DNA of 64,000 bases from Paenibacillus sp. SC116 (GTDB taxonomy: Bacteria > Bacillota > Bacilli > Paenibacillales > Paenibacillaceae): assembly GCF_024733555.1 (NCBI RefSeq), contig NZ_JANIOF010000001.1, forward strand, positions 2,352,777 to 2,416,776, given 5' to 3'. Below are positions 47,481 through 54,367 of this stretch, piece by piece. Under the pieces are notes generated by a model, which was not told the origin of the DNA, ran no database searches, and saw only the letters and a program-made list of their open reading frames with translations. A program made the translations under genes and the position numbers. How positions within the stretch are numbered: position 1 is the stretch's first letter; each line of letters starts with the position of its first letter.

Positions 47481-48459
47481 GAAGGATGCCCCCGATAGAA
47501 AGTCCTGCAGAAGTACCTAGCAATAATATTTTACTTCCACGCTGCACTTTCTTTTGTTTAATCGCTTCGAAAAGAGCGACCGGAATAGATGCGGAAATCA
47601 TATTACCGTAGTCTTCAAAAATGGTCATAAAGCGCTCTTCCTCAACTCCTAATTGTTTACGAATCAGTCTCATAGCTGGTCCACTTGCTTGATGAGGAAC
47701 AATTAAATCAATATCGTCTAGGGAATAACCAGTATTCATAAGTAGGTTATCGATAAACTTCAACATATGCTTAGAAGATAGTTTGAAAATAGCTCTGCCA
47801 TTCATATCGAACAGGAAGTCTTCTTTGCGCTCTTCGCTATATTCCCTAGGATGAATCATCGTTCCACCGCCACGAATTTCAGATAGATGCGCACCAGAGC
47901 TATAGGTTTCCATATGGGAAGCTATAATGGAAGATGTATGATCGCTTTTTGTTACCACAGCAGCTGCCGCACCGTCACCGAATAAAATGCTGCTTTCATT
48001 TTGTCCCCAATTTAATCCCACAGAAGAAATTTCAGAAGAAATGATAACCACATTTTTGTATCTCCCGCATTCCATTGCGTAAGAAATGGTATCAAGTGCT
48101 GTTACGAAACTTAGGCAGGTTGAATTGATATCAAAACACGGAATACCAGAGTGCTGTAATCCGAGCTGTTCTTGAATAAGTGATGCAGTTGAAGGGATTG
48201 CCTGTTGAATCGTTCCGCTTCCGCAAATAATACAATCGATATCAGCCCATGTTAGCTTAGCATCTTCTACAGCCTTTTTTGCAGCTTCAGCACCCATATA
48301 AGAAGATGTTTCACCATCAACAAAGTATCGTGTTTTTACCCCAGCTTTTTTTAATGTCCAGCCTTCTGGCACACCTAGCATACGATCTATTTCAAAAGAA
48401 TCTACTTTTCGTTTTGGAAAATATGTACCAATACCTTTTATGCTAATAAATCTCTTCAT
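47470..48459 (-). CDS. Beta-ketoacyl-ACP synthase III (KAS III/OleA-like)
   Basis: First gene of the six-gene operon, 329 residues, thiolase fold. Catalytic triad complete: Cys115 in DINSTCLSFVTAL, His256 in VPHQASGPAMR, Asn286 in YGNMISASIPVAL. ATG at 48459 follows AAAGAGGCGATAGATA. It differs from a housekeeping FabH: no fatty-acid synthesis genes are beside it, and it heads a cluster with SDR and adenylating genes, a set reminiscent of the olefin/beta-lactone ole genes. It would condense an acyl thioester with a second acyl or malonyl unit. Confidence 0.85.
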   Translation of the reverse strand: MKRFISIKGIGTYFPKRKVDSFEIDRMLGVPEGWTLKKAGVKTRYFVDGETSSYMGAEAAKKAVEDAKLTWADIDCIICGSGTIQQAIPSTASLIQEQLGLQHSGIPCFDINSTCLSFVTALDTISYAMECGRYKNVVIISSEISSVGLNWGQNESSILFGDGAAAAVVTKSDHTSSIIASHMETYSSGAHLSEIRGGGTMIHPREYSEERKEDFLFDMNGRAIFKLSSKHMLKFIDNLLMNTGYSLDDIDLIVPHQASGPAMRLIRKQLGVEEERFMTIFEDYGNMISASIPVALFEAIKQKKVQRGSKILLLGTSAGLSIGGILLEY

Positions 48460-48519
48460 TATCTATCGCCTCTTTGTGAAATTTGGGTACTCCTTAGGGC
48501 CTTCTAGTAATGTTTCTCT

Positions 48520-48564
48520 GCAAAAAAGAGCAATTTCTCAAGTAGAGAATTTGCTCTTTTTTGC
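48520..48564 (-). terminator. Terminator hairpin in the leader of the biosynthetic operon (attenuator candidate)
   Basis: GCAAAAAAGAGCAAATTCTC pairs with GAGAAATTGCTCTTTTTTGC. Six T end the arm on both strands. On minus it lies 61-105 nt before the KAS III start and downstream of a TATAAT. There is no upstream gene on either strand for it to terminate. Confidence 0.6.
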
Positions 48565-48619
48565 ATGAGAATTCTTAAAATATATAATTTAGAAAAAAAT
48601 CTCAAAGCAATCTAATCCT

Positions 48620-48625
48620 ATTATA
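48620..48625 (-). promoter_or_regulatory. Possible -10 element of the biosynthetic operon
   Basis: TATAAT on minus, in TGGTTATAATAGG. The -35 at 17 bp is poor, so the assignment is weak. It would give a leader of about 150 nt that includes the hairpin. Confidence 0.35.
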
Positions 48626-48823
48626 ACCATTATATGAAAATGTTTAATAGTATTTTTTTCACATATTAAAGTACATATGCGCAATGACAGTTCTTGCTTG
48701 CATGCTTGAACGGATCGCACAGTTCGCCGTTTTTTAAGGCATAGCAGATAGTTATTTATATAAATTCTAAAATTGATTTAACACTAAGAAAATACTATTT
48801 TTCTTTTAACATCTCGTAGAAAT

Positions 48824-48849
48824 GTTTTAAAAAATCAGAGCGCGGGTAT
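48824..48849 (+). promoter_or_regulatory. Sigma-B-type promoter
   Basis: GTTTTA, 14 bp, GGGTAT, close to the B. subtilis sigma-B consensus GTTTAA-N13-15-GGGTAT. It lies about 57 bp before the first general-stress gene. Confidence 0.75.
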
Positions 48850-48905
48850 TTCTAAATTAACCAAGCGAGCAACAAGCTCAAAATAAATCTGGAGGTGCTA
48901 CAAAC

Positions 48906-49352
48906 ATGAAGAAGCAAAAAATAGTAGGCTATTATCATTCAGAATCTGAAGCCATTTCCGCGATTGAAGAGCTAAAAAGACAAGGATATGCAACCAATGA
49001 AATTTCTATAATTAGTAAGAATAAAGAAGATACAACTCATATCGCAAATGAGACAGGGACAAACGTAGCAGAGGGAGCAGCAACTGGTGCTGTAACTGGC
49101 AGCCTACTCGGTGGCTTAGGTGGTTTACTTGCTGGAGTGGGTGCACTTGCTATCCCTGGTGTCGGACCGCTTATAGCGGCCGGACCCATTCTAGCAGGTC
49201 TAACAGGTGCAGCCGCTGGAGCTGGAGTTGGTGGACTGGCAGGTGCTCTTATCGGCTTGGGACTACCAGAGGAAGAAGCACATTTGTATAGTGCGCATGT
49301 TAACGAAGGTAAGATTTTGGTACTCGTAGATAACGATAGACCCATCTACTGA
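48906..49352 (+). CDS. General stress protein (YflT/GSP17M domain), glycine-rich
   Basis: 148 residues, ATG at 48906 after TGGAGGTGCTACAAAC. N-terminal domain about 5-45 (KIVGYYHSESEAISAIEELKRQGYATNEISIIS) is the heat-induced stress YflT-type fold. Residues about 55-120 are a glycine/alanine-rich hydrophobic region (VTGSLLGGLGGLLAGVGAL and following) that probably inserts in the membrane as a hairpin. The C-terminal EEEAHLYSAHVNEGKILVLVD repeats the fold's second half. A sigma-B promoter precedes it, fitting its class. Confidence 0.85.
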   Translation: MKKQKIVGYYHSESEAISAIEELKRQGYATNEISIISKNKEDTTHIANETGTNVAEGAATGAVTGSLLGGLGGLLAGVGALAIPGVGPLIAAGPILAGLTGAAAGAGVGGLAGALIGLGLPEEEAHLYSAHVNEGKILVLVDNDRPIY

Positions 49353-49409
49353 TTTAGCTAATTGACCTAATCATTAATAGATTAATAATTATAATTGGAG
49401 GGATTTATC

Positions 49410-49736
49410 ATGAAAGTAAATCTAACAGTAGAAAACGTAAAGCAAGCGAAACTAGAAGTAGAGAGACTAGAAATGCAAGGATATTCACGAGATGAAATTT
49501 ATATTTTCGCTCATTCTAAAGCAAGAGGCGAGCATATTTCAGATGCACTGCATACCGAAGAAGTGGGAATGAGCGAGCAAGGCTTTATTGACAGCATGAA
49601 AAATATGTTTAATTCTCGCGGAGACGAGCTCCGCAACAAAATGCAAGCAGTCGGCCTATCTGCACATGAAGCAGATCGTGCAGAAGAGCAGCTAGATAGA
49701 GGCAAACTCGTTATCGTTGCAAATAAACACGTGTAA
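49410..49736 (+). CDS. General stress protein (YflT domain), short
   Basis: 108 residues, ATG at 49410 after GGAGGGATTTATC; the upstream in-frame ATG is not preceded by a ribosome site. VENVKQAKLEVERLEMQGYSRDEIYIFAHSK and AHEADRAEEQLDRGKLVIVAN match the same YflT fold as the upstream gene, without the glycine-rich insertion. 57 bp separate the two genes, so they probably form one sigma-B operon. Confidence 0.82.
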   Translation: MKVNLTVENVKQAKLEVERLEMQGYSRDEIYIFAHSKARGEHISDALHTEEVGMSEQGFIDSMKNMFNSRGDELRNKMQAVGLSAHEADRAEEQLDRGKLVIVANKHV

Positions 49737-49788
49737 TAGCGTTATTCATTTTCAAAATACTCTGTGCAGAGTGAATGTGTAAATAGGA

Positions 49789-49833
49789 AGCCCCCATTGA
49801 ATGGACTTAACGTCGATTTCAATGGGGGTTTGT
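49789..49833 (+). terminator. Terminator of the stress operon
   Basis: AAGCCCCCATTGAA pairs with TTCAATGGGGGTTT around a 16-nt loop. Confidence 0.85.
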
Positions 49834-49883
49834 TTCGCCATTTATTCATTCATTTACGAATGTTATTACCCCATGACTGTTCC

Positions 49884-49914
49884 CAAAATAAAAAGCCGCT
49901 GAATAAACAGCGAC
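49884..49914 (-). terminator. Terminator of the small secreted protein gene
   Basis: On minus GTCGCTG pairs with CAGCGGC, followed by TTTTTATTTT. Confidence 0.8.
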
Positions 49915-49940
49915 TCCATATATACGGCATATATTTATTT

Positions 49941-50402
49941 CTATTCTCGCACAAGAAGATTGTAATTAAAGGTTTTGTTGCGAGCACTGTAATTACTTTC
50001 TACTCTCACATAATAAGTTTCACCTGCTGTTAAATTTGATCTGAATAGTATCGTATTATCACTTCTTAAACGATTAGTTTTCACAATATTTTTCGCACTA
50101 TCATATAGCGTAACTATTGCATTATCTGTGTTCGCCGTCAAATCTCTATCCACAGTCAACTCAAATTCATAACGTAACGAATTAGGTGCGACAAACTTAT
50201 AGTAATCATCATCTCTTTCCGAAGACGCGTTACCTTGTATTTCGACAGAATTGGTTTGTCTATAATTTTCAGCTCCATCGAAACTGCCGTTATTTCCATC
50301 ATTAAATTCTTTATATATATCAAATGGAGCTGCAAAAGCTGATGTAGACAATCCAACTGCCAATGTAAGTCCTAGAATGCCTGCAACGATTTTCTTCTTC
50401 AT
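49941..50402 (-). CDS. Small secreted protein, PPC-like domain
   Basis: 153 residues. Signal peptide 1-24 (AGILGLTLAVGLSTSAFAA). The mature part is one beta-sandwich resembling bacterial pre-peptidase C-terminal domains (DDDYYKFVAPNSLRYEFELTVDRD, IVTLYDSAKNIVK, GETYYVRVESNY). ATG at 50402 has GCGGAGGTAGATC upstream. It may bind protein or polysaccharide outside the cell. No enzyme motif. Confidence 0.75.
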   Translation of the reverse strand: MKKKIVAGILGLTLAVGLSTSAFAAPFDIYKEFNDGNNGSFDGAENYRQTNSVEIQGNASSERDDDYYKFVAPNSLRYEFELTVDRDLTANTDNAIVTLYDSAKNIVKTNRLRSDNTILFRSNLTAGETYYVRVESNYSARNKTFNYNLLVRE

Positions 50403-50783
50403 AATGATCTACCTCCGCGAATAGAAATTTCCCCTGAAAAACCTATTGTTGATCATTCTCTATCAATTGACACGGTCATCTCTTAACTTTCTAGGGCGCC
50501 CTATGATCTCATTATTAAACATAGGCAATAAACCATCAATAGGTTTGGATTAAGTGGTAATCAGAGTACCAAGTAAAGTAATCATATTACCAGAATAGTT
50601 ATACTGGACAATAAAAAAAGCAACGGTTAAGGCAGCTTCATCTTTATAGATTGGCTTGCCACACGAACACGTTGTTTCGATTTCTCTTGTCATATCTGTT
50701 CTGCTCCACTAACCTGTCCATTACTTTAACAAAGCAAAAAGGAGCTGCCTCCATGCGAGCTCCTAGGTTGAGGATTAATTCTG
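50403..50783. other. Non-coding region
   Basis: No gene seen; it holds the terminator at 50735-50764. Confidence 0.5.
50735..50764 (-). terminator. Terminator after the broken CPBP gene
   Basis: On minus AGGAGCT and AGCTCCT form a stem, followed by TTTTTGC. Confidence 0.7.
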
Positions 50784-51263
50784 TTATATATGCAACTTCT
50801 TAGTCTCTTCTAATCTTGTTTTATATTCATCGTTTGAAGCTGAACGCTTGATCCCATGTAACAAAAATGAAAATACTAATCCAATTAGAAGTGCTGGTAC
50901 AAATTGAAGTGCATTAAATAAATCCGTCCTTACAATACCACTGTGTGCCGCATCTAAAAAAAAGGTGTACGCCCAATGAAATAATACTGCCGTAAACAAA
51001 TTCTGATTTGTTTTGATATAGATATAAGTAAAAATGAAACAACTGCTCGTGATCGTTATCATGGAAGTAAAAAACAACAGTTGATGCTCATGATAATTCG
51101 TACCTGCGATATAAAACAATGACAAGTGCCATAAAGACCACACTACCCCAATGATTAAACTCGCCATGTTAGGACTTACAATGTTTAATAATCTCTTTAA
51201 AGCAAAACCTCTCCAACCTTACTCTTCTGATAATGGGCCTAGTATTAGCAAAGGAAAAAGACT
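50784..51263 (-). pseudogene. CPBP-family intramembrane protease, truncated with internal stop
   Basis: The intact part reads SLIIGVVWSLWHLSLF, FTYIYIKTNQNLFTAVLFHWAYTFF, the second and third CPBP motifs (WxxxH and FHxxxN-like). Upstream in the same frame lies LGPLSEE, TAA stop (51221-51219), GWRGFALKRLL, the first catalytic motif EExGWRGF with a stop in its third position. A TGA at 51266-51264 further closes the frame, and the N-terminal membrane region is missing. The remaining frame from ATG at 51167 lacks the catalytic Glu pair. It is inactivated unless the stop is a sequencing error. Confidence 0.8.
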
Positions 51264-51289
51264 TCAATTCCGTGGTTTTTAAGTCATAT

Positions 51290-51517
51290 CTACTTTTTCT
51301 TTATAACGTAATAAAGAGCAATCAATGCCCTTACTAAAAAAACAGTACTAAAAATCATTACGAAAATTAATACCAGTACATTGTTTAAATACCCATTTAT
51401 ATATCCTACAGAGAAGAGAAAAATAATTAGTACAAGATTACTAATGAAGTTTGCAATATTACTTGATACTGTTCTCTTAGATACTAGTTCAACGTAATTC
51501 CTTATATACTTCCTCAT
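51290..51517 (-). CDS. Small two-span membrane protein
   Basis: 75 residues; ATG at 51517 has AGGGAGGGAATCA upstream. Two hydrophobic helices (IANFISNLVLIIFLFSVGYI and VLVLIFVMIFSTVFLVRALIALYY) join a basic N-terminus and KKK C-terminus. It lies directly upstream of the broken CPBP gene. Small membrane proteins beside CPBP genes can be bacteriocin immunity or peptide-processing modules; here that is speculation. Confidence 0.65.
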   Translation of the reverse strand: MRKYIRNYVELVSKRTVSSNIANFISNLVLIIFLFSVGYINGYLNNVLVLIFVMIFSTVFLVRALIALYYVIKKK

Positions 51518-51573
51518 TGATTCCCTCCCTAAATTAATTAAACGGTAATGCTAGGAGTAGACATACTATTAAA

Positions 51574-51611
51574 CAAGCCGTGGGAACCTTAGCTTAATGA
51601 GCCACGGCTTG
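51574..51611. terminator. Hairpin with perfect 10-bp stem
   Basis: CAAGCCGTGG pairs with CCACGGCTTG; on minus it is followed by TTTAATAG. It lies between the 41-residue gene and the two-span membrane gene. Confidence 0.6.
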
Positions 51612-51844
51612 TCAAAGTAATTACCTTTATTATTGTCGCGGCTCCACTCTACATAATAAGTAGGTTCTTGATAAGATCCCTTATACGGACCGTATGTTGT
51701 CGTAGACTGCCTGCAGCCATGCTCACCGCCAGAGACTAACACAGTCTTTTACAAGAGAAGGTTATTTTCATTTACACAAAATTCTTGACGCTACCGTTCT
51801 AGGATCTAAGTTTAACTATATAATGTTATCCAGCCCTACAACGG

Positions 51845-51970
51845 CTATTCCTTATTTTGTTTGTATTTTTGCTCCGCTTCTTCTGCATAATTACGAGGGG
51901 GTATTTTGCTATTAATATGAAATTGCATAAAAAGAATGAGGATCAATAAGATGATAATAATTGCCGTCAT
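51845..51970 (-). CDS. Single-span membrane peptide, 41 residues
   Basis: ATG at 51970, with AAGAAGGGTGTG 6 nt upstream. One hydrophobic helix from the first residues (MTAIIIILLILILFMQFH), then a charged tail (EEAEQKYKQNKE). No recognised family. The frame is intact with a ribosome site, but it is short, so it could be a chance frame. Confidence 0.45.
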   Translation of the reverse strand: MTAIIIILLILILFMQFHINSKIPPRNYAEEAEQKYKQNKE

Positions 51971-52047
51971 TTAGAACACACCCTTCTTCTTAAATAGAAA
52001 TACAGTACATTGAGAATAACATTTCAATGTACTGTATGAACAGGTTG

Positions 52048-53070
52048 TCAGTAATTAAATGTTACTCCGGTCTGAGTTGCGGGTGATTTAGTAATGTTAG
52101 CTGAAATTGAGAAAGATCCAGTGCCTGAAATATCTAAACCTATCGAACCTGTGAAGCTCTGTTCCGTATGGATATAATGTCCTGAAAAATCAGCACTAGT
52201 AAATGTACTGTTATTACGAATGACTCTGTAAGCCATAGTACCCCGATGGTTTTCCCATTTTTTAACCTTTCCATTTATCAATTGGGCGAAATCATTATAT
52301 AAATCAAATTCAAATCCCATACCACCAGTCTTATCATTTGCGGACATATACCAAGTATCCTTAGTACCGTTAGCATGCCAAGGACCTAAACCTATAATTG
52401 GATTTCTTGAATAATATTCATCAGCTGTATATTTAAAATATTCGCTATCCTGAACTGGTGACATACTAACATGATGGGCAACTCCAAATGCATCTTTAAA
52501 AGTATAATAGGGTTTTTTAGTCCAAGCAAAATTATGTTGGACTAAATATTGTTGAGGTCGTGGATTTTGAACTTTTGAAATAGTAGTGGTCAATGTAAGC
52601 CAATTGGGACTTGGTTCGGTATCAGAACAGACGTCAGCGGCATCACAGACGACTGCTAAATTGGAGTATTCTTGTGTGCTCTGATCATATTCTTCTTTAG
52701 TAATTTCACTCACTTTCCCAGATTCGATTTTCATATATTTCTTATCAACTGCAATAAGTTCACCTTCGAGGTTTTTGAGGTACTCAATATCCCGAGTCCC
52801 GAATTCTTCTATTTGAGTCTTTGTATATCCGAGTTGAGCGTATTTTTTCAAATCAATACCCGAGATAGATTTGTTTGTTATCGTCCTTGCAGTTGAATTT
52901 GCTTCTCCGAAAGTGTCGATATCAAATTGTGTATAACCCAATTCGAGCAAAAGTTCAGTATTAGTTTCACCTAATTGTTTTTCAACTTCGATATTTTGGC
53001 TATTAGTGCTGTACGCTGTAGTTGTGAATAACATTAAAAATACAGTACAAAGTAAAATGACTCTTTTCAC
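52048..53070 (-). CDS. Secreted protein of unknown function with N-terminal repeats
   Basis: 340 residues from GTG at 53070 (AGGAGGTATTTTTA upstream). Signal peptide 1-21. Residues about 38-58 and 78-98 each hold LGYT...I..FG (LGYTQFDIDTFGEA, LGYTKTQIEEFGTR), a short duplicated motif. The remainder is beta-rich, with a Cys pair (VVCDAADVCSD) and a C-terminal FSGHYIHTEQSFTGSIGLDISG stretch. No catalytic motif is recognised. It is isolated, with a monocistronic layout. Confidence 0.7.
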   Translation of the reverse strand: MKRVILLCTVFLMLFTTTAYSTNSQNIEVEKQLGETNTELLLELGYTQFDIDTFGEANSTARTITNKSISGIDLKKYAQLGYTKTQIEEFGTRDIEYLKNLEGELIAVDKKYMKIESGKVSEITKEEYDQSTQEYSNLAVVCDAADVCSDTEPSPNWLTLTTTISKVQNPRPQQYLVQHNFAWTKKPYYTFKDAFGVAHHVSMSPVQDSEYFKYTADEYYSRNPIIGLGPWHANGTKDTWYMSANDKTGGMGFEFDLYNDFAQLINGKVKKWENHRGTMAYRVIRNNSTFTSADFSGHYIHTEQSFTGSIGLDISGTGSFSISANITKSPATQTGVTFNY

Positions 53071-53110
53071 TAAAAATACCTCCTAATATAATTTAAAGTG
53101 CAATCCGTCT

Positions 53111-53233
53111 TTATTTTAATCTTCCGTTCATAGGCTTGGTCTTGCACAAAAATAAACTCCATATCCGCAAGCTTTCGCCAACGGGTCCATCACGATAAGA
53201 GACAATAGTTTCGACGATGACTTTCTTCTTCAC
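53111..53233 (-). pseudogene. Decayed small gene with probable one-base deletion
   Basis: GTG at 53233 follows AAGGAGTTGTATTGCA and reads KKKVIVETIVSYRDGPVGESL, then stops. Adding one G after GESL opens a frame reading ADMEFIFVQDQAYERKIKIKTD, which is longer and more protein-like than the actual tail. This suggests a frameshifted gene, but no family is recognised. Confidence 0.35.
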
Positions 53234-53340
53234 TGCAATACAACTCCTTAATGGTTATTTATTTTAATATCCAGCATGAAATGTGATAATATATACTGGA
53301 TAGAAAAACCAGAATAATTCAAGAAAAAGGATGTGATTTT

Positions 53341-53583
53341 ATGAAATACTCTGTGGTGGGATTAGTTCTTATTGTATTCTCGGGTCTTTTACACACATTA
53401 GAGCGTGTAGCAGCTAGGATAGGTTCATATATTGCAGTAATTGGACAACAAGGAGGGTATGACACTACGCCGGCGTATCCTTCTATTACTGATAACATCT
53501 TCGTTGTAGCATCTTTAGCAGGCGGAATAATTCTTCTCTTAATTGCATTACTCAAGAAAAAATCTACGAACTTCAAACTATAG
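53341..53583 (+). CDS. Small two-span membrane protein
   Basis: 80 residues; ATG at 53341 follows AAGGATGTGATTTT. Hydrophobic N-terminal helix (VVGLVLIVFSGLLHTL), a central loop GQQGGYDTTPAYPSITDN, and a second helix (IFVVASLAGGIILLLIALL) with KKK tail. Family not recognised; common as a short Bacillus/Paenibacillus hypothetical. 45 bp before the lipoprotein fragment. Confidence 0.65.
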   Translation: MKYSVVGLVLIVFSGLLHTLERVAARIGSYIAVIGQQGGYDTTPAYPSITDNIFVVASLAGGIILLLIALLKKKSTNFKL

Positions 53584-53628
53584 TCTTCATTTCCATTTAG
53601 GAACATATTGAACAATGATGGTGATACT

Positions 53629-53906
53629 ATGATAAAAAAAGTTTGGCATTAGCCCTAGCTATCATGTTACTGTTTGCAATTACGGCTTGTGTTCAATCTA
53701 ATGGTGATGTAGATGCAATGCAATTTTCATCATTAAGTGATGCAACGGATTATGGACTAAAGTCTGAAAAGGCAACATTAGTGTTAAGTAAAGAATTTAA
53801 GAGTAAGCATTACAGGCTGATTGAAAATAATGAAAAGTTCTTTTCCTTGGGTGTTATTAACAAGAGTGGAAATTCGTATGTGTGGAATAGAGTAACTGCC
53901 ATTTAA
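53629..53906 (+). pseudogene. Small lipoprotein gene, frameshifted in a poly-A tract
   Basis: ATG at 53629 reads MIKK, then a run of seven A puts it out of frame and it stops. With eight A the frame would continue SLALALAIMLLFAITACVQ, a lipoprotein signal with a plausible lipobox, into about 88 residues ending at 53906 (HYRLIENNEKFFSLG). Alternatively TTG at 53643 could start the same frame, but it has no ribosome site. A slippage site or sequencing error; the gene may be off or phase-variable. Confidence 0.6.
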
Positions 53907-53937
53907 GTACACCGTCATATATAATGTTTAAGTACAA

Positions 53938-54249
53938 TCAAGGTTTAGACGATGAAGTAAATATAATAATAGGGAAAGCTGATAAAAATTCTAAAAAAGT
54001 TAAACTCGATAATAAAATAGATGCTGTAGAACTGGATGTTTCATTCGTAGTACACTCCCTTTGGTACTTTAACAACAACTTGTCCAAGTCTTGACTCATT
54101 TCAATCATCTCACCATTGGTCAATTCTAAGCCCTTCTTATAAGCTTGATTCATTTGAAATCGTAGGTATTCAATATCTTCCAAGCATTCCCCATCACCTT
54201 CATCTAAACAATCATATATCGGTGGACGAACCCCTCGATCGCCCACCAT
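53938..54249 (-). CDS. Spo0E-like aspartyl-phosphate phosphatase
   Basis: 103 residues; ATG at 54249 has GGGAGAGGGAATAT upstream. It contains the Spo0E two-helix core, IEYLRFQMNQAYKKG and EMIEMSQDLDKLLLKYQ, with the SQxLD signature of enzymes that dephosphorylate Spo0A~P and so delay sporulation. After about residue 65 the tail (TTNETSSSTASILLSSLTFLEF) is unlike the family and runs antisense to a plus-strand coding-like stretch (53907-54045). The original stop may have been lost by a deletion. It is convergent with the lipoprotein fragment. Confidence 0.8.
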   Translation of the reverse strand: MVGDRGVRPPIYDCLDEGDGECLEDIEYLRFQMNQAYKKGLELTNGEMIEMSQDLDKLLLKYQRECTTNETSSSTASILLSSLTFLEFLSAFPIIIFTSSSKP

Positions 54250-54320
54250 ATATTCCCTCTCCCTGAAAATAATATAACTTTTGTTGCTAGCCTCTTAAAT
54301 AAATAAGTTCCAGAAGAAAC

Positions 54321-54350
54321 AAAAACAGACACCAGCTTTAGTGTCTGTCC
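54321..54350 (-). terminator. Terminator of the XRE-TPR regulator gene
   Basis: On minus ACAGACAC pairs with GTGTCTGT, followed by TTTTTGTTT. It separates the regulator from the Spo0E gene. Confidence 0.8.
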
Positions 54351-54367
54351 ATATCTTTATTAACTTT

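Larger units (their letters stand above)
48460..48905. other. Divergent regulatory region
   Basis: No gene. It holds the terminator-like hairpin at 48520-48564, a TATAAT on minus at 48620-48625, and the sigma-B promoter at 48824-48849 on plus. Confidence 0.6.

Noticed and set aside
53924..54094. 56-codon plus frame after the lipoprotein fragment
   Set aside because: Its second half is antisense to the Spo0E core; noted only as evidence of a junction.
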